NCBI GenBank assembly: GCA_003993805.1
Contig: RSEF01000031.1
Span: forward strand, 58,777,671-58,841,670
Direction: 5' to 3'
DNA length: 64,000 nucleotides
Source of the DNA: Himantopus leucocephalus
Taxonomy: Eukaryota > Chordata > Aves > Charadriiformes > Recurvirostridae
The translations under genes were made by a program, and so were the position numbers. A model generated the notes under the pieces. It saw only the letters and a list, made by a program, of their open reading frames with translations. It had not been told where the DNA came from and did not search any database. Positions 1 to 10,900 of this stretch are shown one piece after another (positions within the stretch are counted from its first letter, which is position 1; each line of letters opens with the position of its first letter).

Positions 1-816
1 TTACCCGCGGGCTTGTTTCGGAGACGAGGAGCGCGCCTCCGCCTCAGCGCCAGCGGCGGGAGCGTCGCCGCGGTGCCGGGCTTTCCCCGGGACGAGCAGA
101 GCGGTGCCGGCTGCTGGAAATGTCCGCCGCCGAAGCGCCGGGCTCGCCCCAGCGGGCGTGCTGTGCTTCTGGAGAGGAGCCTGCAGCTCACGCTCCGGGC
201 CTCCTCTGCCCGCCCCCCCCTTCGGCGTTGATAAATGTTTACCGCCTCCTCGAGAGATGGGCTCCCGGCCCCACATCTGCCCCCAAAACACGTCCCGCCT
301 CTCGGCAGCAGGTTCGGGTCCGGCCCCGCAGCGTGGCAGGCTGACGCTCGCCTCCTCTGATCCTCACCTTGGCAAATAAAGCAAAAATTGTCCACTGTCA
401 GTTTTGTTACGCCCTTTTTCTTTTCTTTTTTTTTTTTCTTTGGTGTGTCTCTGGAGCCGCAGGGACAGGCCGCCAGCTGGCCCCACCGGTGGCCATTAAA
501 CAAGCCAGCGAAGGGTCACCGTGCCACGCCGCCGGCGGTCAGTGGTACCCCAGGGGCCTCTGGGCTCGGCGCCTGGCCGACGTGCTCCTGGCAGAGATAC
601 CCCGTGGCACCGGCGGGATGGGGAGACGTGCTGTGTGGCGGTCGCACCACCTTGCTGCAGCCAGAGCAACCCCCAGACCCACACCCACGGTTTTTTACAA
701 CACAGCTTTCTCCCTTGAGTTAATGACTTTGGAATACAATAGCTCAGCAACAATGGTATTGAACTTTTCTTTTTTTTTAAAATCTTCTTTAGGATTTTAA
801 TTTAAAAAACAAAGAT
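1..816. other. GC-rich upstream region, no recognisable gene
   Basis: Positions 1-360 are CpG-rich, and 360-816 becomes AT-richer with a T-rich tract near 420-440. No open frame here resembles a family I know. An AATAAA at 375-380 follows the GC-rich block and is itself followed by T/G-rich sequence, so the block could be the 3-prime end of an upstream + strand transcript. It could equally be an outlying part of the ECPAS CpG island or a divergent promoter. Read on the - strand, a GCCAAG/gtgagg string near 373-363 looks like a splice donor. None of these readings is decisive. Confidence 0.35.
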
Positions 817-1521
817 TGTCCTGGTTTGAGCAACACAGGACTAATTTATCTTCCAATGCTTGGGAAGAACTGCACTTCTAGAAGATTCTAGTGTGTGAAT
901 TTGTGAAAATACTTACTTTATAGCCAGCTATGGAATCTGGATTTCCAGGTCCCAGTGTTTTCAGGCTCTCCAGGTGCAGGGATGAGGAGGAGCAAGACCC
1001 GAGCACTTGACCCAAGCTGCCCAACAGGATTATTTCTTACCATGAATGTCACACTCAGTACAAATTAGGAAGTTTGCTGCACAGTTCTCCCTCTCCCTTG
1101 ATGGCTGCCATCCTGAGAACTTCTTGCCCAGTGCCGGACCCCTGAACCCTTCCCTTCCTCTTGAAGCCACAGCACTCACAGGGTCCCACATTTGCTGTCC
1201 ACTGCTGGGAGTACATGGCTTCCTATGGATAGAATGGGCTGAATACAATCCTTGTATATTTTATATTGGTGTTGGGATCAATCTGAGATCAATATTTGTT
1301 CTTTAGTGTTATTAATGTTAATTATCTAGTCTAATGTTAATTATCTAGTTAATTACCTAGTCTATGTTAATTATCTAGGCTATTCAATCTGTTTATATTT
1401 CGGCCCCCGGGATTCCTTGGTTTTTCCCCGATTCCCCTTCCTGCGTGGGGAGGGGTCATCGTGTGATAGAGTAATTGTCTAAATGACAATAAACTGTTGA
1501 GGGTTTTCTCAAACCGCAACA
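817..1521 (+). mobile_element. Solo LTR, ERVL-like endogenous retrovirus (copy 1)
   Basis: The element begins TGTCCTGGTTTGAG and ends CTCAAACCGCAACA, giving imperfect inverted TG...CA termini. It is flanked by an exact 5-bp duplication AAGAT at 812-816 and 1522-1526; 5-bp duplications are usual for ERVL elements. A TATA-like stretch lies near 1253-1262 and AATAAA at 1488-1493, which fixes + orientation. A second, clearly homologous copy is at 9842-10457. No internal gag or pol sequence remains, so this is a solo LTR. Its 3-prime end is only about 390 bp upstream of the proposed ECPAS start codon. The specific repeat family name needs a library search. Confidence 0.85.
1313..1379 (+). repeat. 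Short tandem array inside LTR copy 1
   Basis: About four imperfect copies of an 18-19 bp unit, TAATGTTAATTATCTAGTC, lie end to end: 1313-1331, 1332-1349, a shortened unit 1350-1362, and 1363-1379. The homologous place in LTR copy 2 (near 10298-10318) has one unit, so the array expanded in this copy or contracted in the other. Confidence 0.8.
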
Positions 1522-1539
1522 AAGATATTCGGAGGCCTT

Positions 1540-1906
1540 GGGACGAGGCAGCCACAGCCCAGGAGCCAGGTTAGGAGGGCAGCCGAGCAGCGGGGCTGGG
1601 ATGCGGGACGGGATGCGCCGGGATGCGGGGCGGGCAGTGCCGGGCGGTGGGCGGGGCTGCGCCGGGCGGTGGGCGGGGCTTCACCAGGCAGTGGGCGGGG
1701 CTCCGCCGGGCTGAATACGGGGCTGCGCCGGGCGGTGGGCGGGGCTGCGCCGGGCGGTGGGCGGGGCTCCGCCAGGCTCAATACGGGGCTCGCCACCCGC
1801 GGGCTGCTGTCGCTACCGGCGCCCGAGAGGGGGCGTAGCTGCGCCGCTCGCCGCGCCGGTTCCCTCCTCCGCCCCTGCCGGGAGCGCGGACCGCGCCGCG
1901 GCCGCC
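1540..1906 (+). promoter_or_regulatory. ECPAS: ECPAS CpG-island promoter
   Basis: This very GC-rich, CpG-dense segment lies directly upstream of a Kozak-perfect ATG (gccgccATGG at 1901-1910). It has no clear TATA box and contains five exact GGGCGGGGC boxes on the + strand, as expected of a housekeeping promoter driven by Sp/KLF factors. The transcription start is probably between about 1800 and 1890 but cannot be fixed from sequence. The island continues past the first exon to the assembly gap. Confidence 0.7.
1641..1790 (+). repeat. 22-bp tandem GC-box array
   Basis: GGGCGGGGC occurs exactly at 1649-1657, 1671-1679, 1693-1701, 1737-1745 and 1759-1767. The spacings are 22, 22, 44 and 22 bp. 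The missing box around 1715 is a diverged 22-bp unit carrying AATACGGGGCT, and the same variant returns at 1780, 66 bp (three units) later, so the array has a higher-order structure. Each unit reads roughly gccgggcggtgggcggggctgc. Confidence 0.9.
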
Positions 1907-1928
1907 ATGGAGGTCAGCGCGGACTCGG
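1907..1928 (+). CDS. ECPAS: ECPAS probable coding exon 1 (start codon)
   Basis: ATG at 1907 sits in gccgccATGG, inside the CpG island. It opens MEVSADSG and runs to a good donor, TCGG/gtcagt, at 1929-1930. A second possible donor (GAG/gtcagc) follows 1912. The assignment rests on context, because the next exon is missing from the assembly and the phase cannot be checked. Confidence 0.5.
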
Positions 1929-4900
1929 GTCAGTCTGCTGCCCCCCCGCCGCCCCTCTCCTTGGGACCCACCGGGAGCCGCGGGCGGGGGGAGGAGGAGG
2001 GGAGGGGAGGCGAAGGGAAGGGAGGACAGGGCGGTACAGCTTCCCGCGGCGCCAGCGGGCCGGTGCGTGTGCGCGGCGGGGGCGGGCGGGCGGCGGGGAC
2101 GATGGCTCAGCTATTTCTAAATATAAAACGGCGTTGACGGGAGGGCGGGCGCTGCTGGGCCCCACCGTCTCTCGCGGTGGTTGGCGTTGGGGAGAGCGGC
2201 GGCGGAGGCGGAGAAGGAGGAGGAGGAGGAGGGAGGCAGCGGGAGGTAGCAGCCGGCCCGGTCNNNNNNNNNNNNNNNNNNNNNNNNNNNNNNNNNNNNN
2301 NNNNNNNNNNNNNNNNNNNNNNNNNNNNNNNNNNNNNNNNNNNNNNNNNNNNNNNNNNNNNNNCTCCTCAGGGCTGCTCTCAGTCCATTCTCCGCCCAGC
2401 CTGTATCTGTGCTTGGGATTGCCCAGACCCAGGTGCAGGACCTTGCCCTTTGCCTTGTTGAACTTTATGAGGTTTGCACAGGCCTGCTTCTCCAGCCCGT
2501 CCAGGTCCCTCTGGATGGCATCCCTCTGGATGGCATCCCTCCTTCCAGCATGTCAACTGCTCTACACAGCTTGGTGTCGTCAGCAAACTTGCTGAGGGTG
2601 CACTCAATCCCACCATCCATGTTGCCACCAAAGATGTTGAACAGTGGTGGTCCCAGTACTGACCCCTGAGGAACACCACTTGTCACTTCTCGCCACTTGG
2701 ACATTGGGCCATTGACCACAACGTTTTGAGTGCGGCCATCCAGTCAATTCCTTATGCACCAAGTGATCTATGTGTCAAATCCATGTCTCTCCAATTTAGA
2801 GACAAGGATGTCGTGTGGGACAGTGTCAAATGCTTTGCACAAGTCCAGGTAGATGATGTCAGTTGCTCTTCCTTTATCCACCAACACTGTAATGCCATTG
2901 TAGAAGGCCACCAAATTTGTGAGGCACAATGTGCCCTTAATGAAGCCATGTTGGCTGTCACAGATTACCTCCTTATTTCCCACGTGCCTTAGCAGAGTTT
3001 TCCGGAGGGTATTTCCAGATATGTGGATAAGCTTGCAATGCCTATACCTTCTTAATCCATTTACTCTGAGAAGGTAATCCCACTTCAGTTTGACAGGTCG
3101 GTTGAATTCAACTGTAGGATGTCTTCTACGAAATCAGTTACCCTAGCAGTGTCACACAAAGAACTAATGCAGGGGAAATTCACTCTGCTGGTTAAGATGT
3201 GCTACAAGAAGTGTTGATGCACTGGCAGCATTTGTGCCAGGCTGGATAGTGTGTTGCTTTACACAGCTCACGTGAAGCCAGCAAAAACATAAGAAGCAAT
3301 TGTACTCACAAGTGCAGATATTTGCCCGATTCAGGTCAGATGAGTACTGCTGGATGAGATCCTTAGTGCACTGATGTGATATTAGTGGTTGGAGAAGCTA
3401 GTCCCTCATTCATACCCAAATCCAGCCATGTCTTTTTTTCACCAGCCACCATGGGTAATTTGAACAGGTTCCTCAAACTCTGTCATAGTTGTATGTTTCT
3501 CTTCCTTCACAAAAAAATGTGTGCAGACAGGTTTTTTCCTCTCTAAAATAACAGGGATTTGTGACTGCTGTTATAGTAAAGTTGCAGCAGCAAAATTGGG
3601 CAGCTGTCAGCATTACTTTGTCACTTTATCCCTGGTCTCAATCACGTGCTTGTGGTCAGCTATGCAGTTTCTCTAAATCAGGTCTGGACATTATTTTGCT
3701 TGATGGCTAGTCATGGACTGGAGGCAAAGGTGGTGTCTTAGCTCAGCAAGCATATGCTTCTGCAGTTTCCATGACAAACCTGAGTGACAGCAATTTGGCT
3801 GCTTTTTCACCATACTATGACCAAGGTAATGAGCCATCAAAAGCACAGGACCGTCTGCCTACCCTGGCTTTTTTACCTGAGTTGCTTGAAGTCAACATGC
3901 ACCTAAGACTGGCTCTGTCCGGTTTTACTGGAGCTGAGCTGACTCCATGTAATGTCACTTCTGTTTTTGCACCACCTTGCTTGAGAATCTGATCGGGTTT
4001 GTGAGCGAGATGCATGCGTTCAGTGTGATTTCTCAGAACCCATCGTCCCAGAGTGGAGATTGTCTGTAGTTTTTCAGGTTCCTTCATTCAGTTATGGTAT
4101 TTCTTTTAGTGGATTTGCAAATGGCACTTTGCTGGTGCTGTGCTAAGAAACTGCTTCATGGAACTGTAGAATCATGGGATAATTCAGCTTGGAGGGGACC
4201 TCAGAAGGTCTCCAGACCAACCTCCTGCTTAAAACGGTCTATTGCAAGTTCATACCAAGATGCTGAAGGTTTTATTGAAGTGGATCGTGAAAACCGTCCA
4301 AGGATAGAGACAGCACAAACTCTCTGGGCCCCTGCTGCACTACTTGAGAGTCCTCATCACGAGAAAGTACCACTCTGCACCTCCCTTGTTTCAGTGCGCT
4401 CTGGCCCCTGCTCAGCTTGCTGTCCACCAGAGCCCAGGGCCGTTCCCCCAGAGCTGCTGCCCGGCGCCACTGGCGATGCTGCCGGGGCTCTGAGTGCCTG
4501 GGGCAGGGCTGCGCGTTGCTCCTGCCTGACATTCACGGTGCTCCCGTTGGCTTCTCCTCTTGCCAGAAGGATTTCGGTTCTGTCTTGTTCCACTCCAAAC
4601 ATAGTTTTTGTACACTTATTTGATAACTTTATTATGGGTGGGGCTTTTCATTGTTTATTTTTATTCGGTGTCATGAATTGGAGTTACTCTACAGCCACAA
4701 GATAGAGCAGCGCTGCAGATTTCCAAGCCAGGCTCAGTTTTGAGGGATAGTAACCGTGTAGAAAGAACTGGGCATCCGCAGTAATAATAATTTCTTCCTG
4801 ACAGTTTTGTTGATGGCAAATATCAGTTGTGGCATGGTTTGGGACTTTGTATGTGTTTGTCTTAACAGTCATGACATGTCAGAGTGGTTTCAAGATAACA

Positions 4901-7900
4901 CAATAAATGATGGCTGCCTTTTTCTTAGAGATTAAATAACCAGGAAGCTCAGGCCTACCTGGTAGACTGAAGGTGATGTGTGGGGTCCACAATAGTAAAA
5001 TTAATTGTGGTTCTTTCAAGTTTTTTGTTTTCTTCCTGTCAGGTCATGGAGCTGCTGGTTCATCTGAATAAGCGTATCAAAAGTCGTCCAAAAATTCAGC
5101 TTCCAGTAGAGACATTGCTAGTTCAATATCAAGATCCTTCTGCAGTGTCTTTTGTCACTGTAAGTGTCTGTTCTTCCAAGAATAGTTGCTGATTTACTTG
5201 TAACAAGCAGAATATTCTTTAAATCTCCTGTATTTAGCACTGTCAGTTTTCCTAGCAAGTATGTTATTGTCATGAGGCTGATGTTTTAAGAGATTTTTTT
5301 TAAACTAAACTTTATACCCTGGTGTAGGTGAAATTTAGTTTCATAAAGCAGCTATACTATTGATTCTGTTCAAATTACTGATAATTACTCTTGATGTTTC
5401 ATGAATGCATGGCTTGTATTGTAGAGGGTCTATTCATTGTTAGAATCTCCATTTTGCAAGCAGTTACCAATCCTTATCCTGATACGTGCAGGATCGGGGT
5501 GCTTCTTAAAACATCTGTATTTCTCTGAACATGTGAGAACCCATATTTTTATGTGTTTCTAGGGTCAGCACCTTAGCTGAGCAAGAAAGATTAAAAAGAC
5601 CTAATTTTATAGATGGGGAAACTTTAGTAGATGTTTTCATTCAGTGTAGTTTAGAAAGTGAAAATGGTTTAAAAATGTTTTTGTGAAACTATGAAGACAA
5701 TTTTCATTTCAACTGTGGTAGATCTATTGCAAATCACCATCATGAAAAAAAGGGATAAAATCAGAGGGAAGCTTTCTGTCCTTCTCATTTGACTATTCAG
5801 TCATACATAGCATAAATAGAAAGCATAGCATCTTAGAAAGTGCTGGAGAAATATTTATACTTTAAACAGCAGTAACACAGAAGTAATCTTAGATTGTCTT
5901 TAAGCAAGTGGGATTATCCGGAGTTCACCTTTTAGAGATGGCCGAGGACTTCTAGAGCATGTGTTCTGTAAAGCAGTAAAAGAACTATCTTGTTTGAGGA
6001 CAAACTTGACATAAACCGTGCTTTTGGCTGGATGTGTCAAAAAACTGTTCTCATTCATGTGTCTGAGTGTTGCACGTTGTTTTGTGCGATGAGGCATCAT
6101 AAAATTTTAACAACTGCCACCTACAAAGACGTGTAATGCTTCCCACTTCAACACTTCTTTCAACCAGGTCATTGAATACATAACTCTTATCTCTACAGTT
6201 CTTGGCTGGATTTTGATCAACAAGATAGCCGTTAGATAGTCCAGTATTCAGTATCGCTCTGCTGTGCTGTTCTATCAATGGACACTGTTTGGATAGCATT
6301 TGCAGCTTTTAATTATGATTTATTTAGAAACACATTTTGAAGAGAAACCTTGCCTATGCTGCTGACTTGGCATTTATTCAATATTGCTTCCCATTTTATT
6401 TTGGAAATAGGTAAGAGAACATTACATTTGCTTTCCTTGAAGCTGTTGCTCAGGTAAAGCTGCTTTTGGTGAAACTGGCAGCAAGTAAGAGAAGCTAGAG
6501 AGGATTTTCCTCCTTTTAAAGTGGAGGCTCGGTGAGACCTACTCAGAAAATGCTTGCTGAGCCTCCTCTTCAATATCTGTCAGTCCAATGTGCCTTAGAA
6601 TTCAGGAACTGTTCTTCCAAAACATATGTTGTTTCCAATTATGTGACACAACATACAAGAAGAGTTTAAAGAACAGATATTTCTTTTGCACTGGTGCAAT
6701 ACTGTGTGTTTTTTCTACCTACCCCTTTAGAATTTCACCATAATTTATGTTAAGATGGGATACCCCCGCCTGCCTGTGGAAAAACAATGTGAATTGGCTC
6801 CAACTCTTCTCACTGCAATGGAAGGGAAACCTCAGCCACAGCAAGACAGGTATAACTAGCTTATTCTTGGAGGCAATTCTGTTGGTATCGTTTTAGTAAA
6901 ATAATTTGTATCATTTGATAAAAGATTTTTTTTTTCCTCGGTGATATCTTCATTGCTTAGGGTGTTTTTGGCTTGTACCATTTGGATCAGCAATTCAGTA
7001 GTTCAGGTGGTACAAAGAATTCATACAGTCTAATGTTGTGATAATATACAGGATCGGCAGCAGCAGACTCTCTGTATGACAACACCTGTGTTCTGATGGA
7101 TATGCCATATCCCCCATCCATCTTCATCAAACTCTGGTTTACAGCTTAAGGCCTGACCTTCAGTAAATACCCTCTGTGCAACAACAGGAATAGCAGTAAA
7201 TGTCTCAAATTGGCCGCTCTAAATTGTGAGATAACCAAAATTCATACTTGAAGCACTGAGTTATAATGAATAAAGACTGAAGCTGGGAACTGTTGTGTAG
7301 TAAGAACTCCTAGAAAACTGTAAATTATGGACCTGCTTCTTCTTATTTACACTGAGATGGGTTTCCACCGTGCTGGCACTGGAAAATGTCAATAAAATTG
7401 TATCTTCATTCACTCTACATTGCTGTGACGGTGTAAAGATATTTTTAAAATTACCTTACTGAAAGGTCTTGCAGTAAAATCTTGCTTCTGTTCATAAGAT
7501 CAGTGTGAAAATACTTGATTGTCTTCTCTGGAACCATGGTTTGCCCTGCCCAAAAAGCAAGTACGTGAGTGAAGAGAGCTTTGGGAAATCTGGCTGTACT
7601 GGTATATAGTCAGTATATTTGCCTCTGTGCACTCTTTGGTGAAGCTGAATAGTGTTGACCAGCTTCTGCTCTAGGCAGACTCAGATTTAAAACTTTGCAT
7701 TTCTTATGGATGAGACAGTCCTAGACTGTATTTTGTGGCATAATTATGAGATGTTGAAAGTCTGGGCAAAGACAGTGACTTTATCTCTCCAGATGTGTGT
7801 GTGTACATGCATGGAGGCGTATATGTCCTATTTCAAGTGCAAAGCCTAATTTGTCTTCTGCCTTCCATTTTTAAGTACATCAGGTGGCAAGTAGATGCCA

Positions 7901-10900
7901 CTGGATTGTGAATCAGTTTAACTTCTGATAAGATTTTTTTTTTCCTATTAAGGACCAGATTTATTGTTAAAGGTTTCTCTCTTGAATGTTAAGAATGAAC
8001 AGGTGTGTATTTTTTAAATGGTTGCAGTAAATATAATTGTTTTTCAGCCTAATGCATCTTCTAATACCAACCCTTTTTCACATGAAATACCCTGCTGAAC
8101 CACTGAAAGCAGCAGCTTCTCCATTTAATCTTGCTGAAAAACCAAAGACTGTACAGCTGCTTTTGGACTTTATGTTGGATGTTCTTCTTATGCCTTATGG
8201 GTAAGTAAGAGTTAATACCAGTCTCCTCTAGTATTGATGTGTTCTTTATGTGTGTAACATTGCAAACGGCACCCTTGGAAACTCATTTAAAATACGCTGT
8301 TATTTCCTGGCTGGAATGAAGCGAGTTACATGTTTCAGTAAGATACAAAACAGGGTTCTAATTTTAAGAATGGGATCACCATCTTCCTTATTTAACAAGA
8401 TGTCTTTTTTCTACTTAATTAGGTGCTATGCTACTCTGTCCTTGACCTCTTTTTGGGATCAAAGTGAAGCTATGAGACGTGTGAGATATCTGTTAAATAA
8501 CTAAACCTTGAAAATAGAAGGCAGATCAAAATGTGTGCTTATCTTCCTGCAGTTGAGTTTTAAGGCTTATTCCTCCAAGGTCATAAGAACGCATAATCTT
8601 TGAAAACTTGTGCTTTCCAGAATTGAGCCTTTAGTGACAAGATTTGTCTTTCACCTGTCTTGTGATGAAAAATGTTTTAACTATAATGGCGTGTCTTGGT
8701 GTGAGCACTGTTTCTGAGAGCAAGAATGGTTTACAGAGCAACTTGAATTTACTGATCGCTGCTTGTTAGGAATCTTCTAGTGTCTAAAATCAATACTTTC
8801 TCAAAATCTATTTTCCTCTAACTTTTTTAGTGTCTTTGTATTGCTAGGGGAGCTTTTGCTTTGAAAGAAAATAGAAATAATTTTAACAGTATAACGCATT
8901 TCTTTTTTTCTGACAGTTCATTGATTTGCATAGGATTTTTCTGAGCGTCTGACTCTTGATCACCCAAATGGATTAACCTAAAGGAATGACTCTTAATGTA
9001 GTGAGCATGTGATGTTTCTCCTTGTAGCTTTGCTGGAGGCCGTGCTCCGATCAGATGTTGCGGGGGCCACTTCCTTACCATTTGAGTGTGTAGAGCCTTG
9101 CAGTTTATAGTTTCAAATGCCTAGCCTGCTCCTGTATTCACAGCTCACGCTATGCAGTTTGCCCAGGTTTATGCTCTTAGCTTCACCCCTGCACTGCTGT
9201 GGCTGTAGCTTCAGCAGATGAAGCTCTGCAACGAGACCTCACTTCCTTCCGTGCTTTTGTACTCTGGCCAAGCATGACAGAGACACCACGAGGGTAGGGC
9301 TGAAGGTTTCATTTTCTTTCCAGAAGGTGCTCAGAAAGTGTCTTCAGCTAGCCTGTGGCTCTGGATGTCTGCCTCTTAAAGTCTTGTTCCGTGGGGTGAG
9401 AGCGTTTGCAGCTCTTTACAGCTAATTTATGCCTGGTAGAACTTGCTCTGTCATTGCCCAGTTGAGAATTAGCCTTGCCAGTCCGCATGCAGTAAAACAA
9501 CCAGAAAGCCTAACTTTAGGGCTTAAACCTCATAACCAAGTTCAAGTGTTTAAAGTTTTAACTAGTGAGACTTGGGGTGAATGTTTATCCTTATTCTTGA
9601 GACTGTTTATTTCCTTTTGTTGCCTGGGCGCTGAATGCAGAACAGATTATGGCTGGCTGGAGCAAAATAATTCTTGTTGGTCTCTGCACTACAACTCTGA
9701 TGGCATCATGCGTTGACCAGCTTCCAAGGAAACACGGAGAGGTGGAATGGCTTTTGTGAGAGTATGGAGATGTGTACAGGGCAGCTACACTAGCCAGTCT
9801 CCAAAAAGACTTAAGATCTGTAAACTTCACCTTTATGGTCTTGTCCTGGTTTGAGCGACACAGGACTAATTTATCTTCCAATGCCTGGGAAAAACTGCAC
9901 TTTTAGAAGATTCTAGTGTGTGAATTTGTGAAAATACTTACTTTATAGCCAGCTATGGTATCTGGATTTCCAGGTCTCAGTGTTTTCGAGCTCGCCAGGT
10001 GCAGGGATGAGGAGGAGCGAGACCCGAGCACTTGACCCAAGCTGCCCAACAGGATTATTTCTTACCATGAATGTCACACTCAGTATAAATTAGGAAGTTT
10101 GCTGCACAGTTCTCCCTCTCCCTTGATGGCTGCCATCCTGAGAACTTCTTGCCTGAACCCTTCCCTTCCTTCTGAAGCCGTAGCACTTGTAGTGTCCCAC
10201 ATTTGCTCTCCACTGCTGGGAGTGAACAGCTACTGATAGAATGGGCTGAATACAATCCTTGTATATTTTATTGGGATCAATATTGGTTCTTTGGTATTAT
10301 TAATGTTAATTATCTAGTTTTATTCTATTCAACCTGTTTGTATTTCAACCCTTGTGTTTCATTGTTTTTTTTCCCGATTCCCCTTCCTGAGGTCATCGTG
10401 TGATAGAATAATTGTCTAAACGACAATAAATTGTTGTGGGTTCCTCAAACCATAACAGGTTTTTGCTTTCCTTCGGCGCCCAGCACTAAAACTGCCATAT
10501 TCCAGGACAGTATTTTAATTTTTTATTTATTTATTGTATCAAGGATTGTTTCCTGCCACTTCATCGTATTTCATATGCTTCATTGTTTCCATTGTTAGGT
10601 TTACATTTTTCATAGAAATCATACAAATGTTGTTAAAGCTTTTAGTACAAGTTTCTCGAACGTAGTACTGTCTGAGTATTCACTTCTAATACAAAAGAGA
10701 TCATTCTTTCTGGTCTCGTAACCTGACATAACTTTTCAGAAGTTCAAGTGGCCCCTTCCCTTTCCTAACTCAGGTTTGTTTTCAAACAGTTATAGTGAGA
10801 TTGTTATGGCTCTTGCAGAATATGCTGGGATAACTGGTAACTGAGCCTCAACTGAGTGAAATTCTGTCCTGTGCCAGAGTCATGGCGTTAATTAAAGAAG

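Noticed and set aside
1669..2595. 308-codon open frame across the promoter and the N gap
   Set aside because: It exists only because GC-rich repeats lack stop codons and because Ns are translated as X.
3771..3840. Search for the missing ECPAS exon near a GACCAAG/gtaatg donor
   Set aside because: The translated sequence upstream does not resemble the ECM29 N-terminus.
4094..4705. 203-codon open frame on the + strand
   Set aside because: It runs through CR1-derived sequence in the first intron and resembles no known protein.
817..10457. The two LTRs as the ends of a single 9.6-kb provirus
   Set aside because: Each has its own target-site duplication, and the interval holds the ECPAS promoter and exons, not gag-pol.
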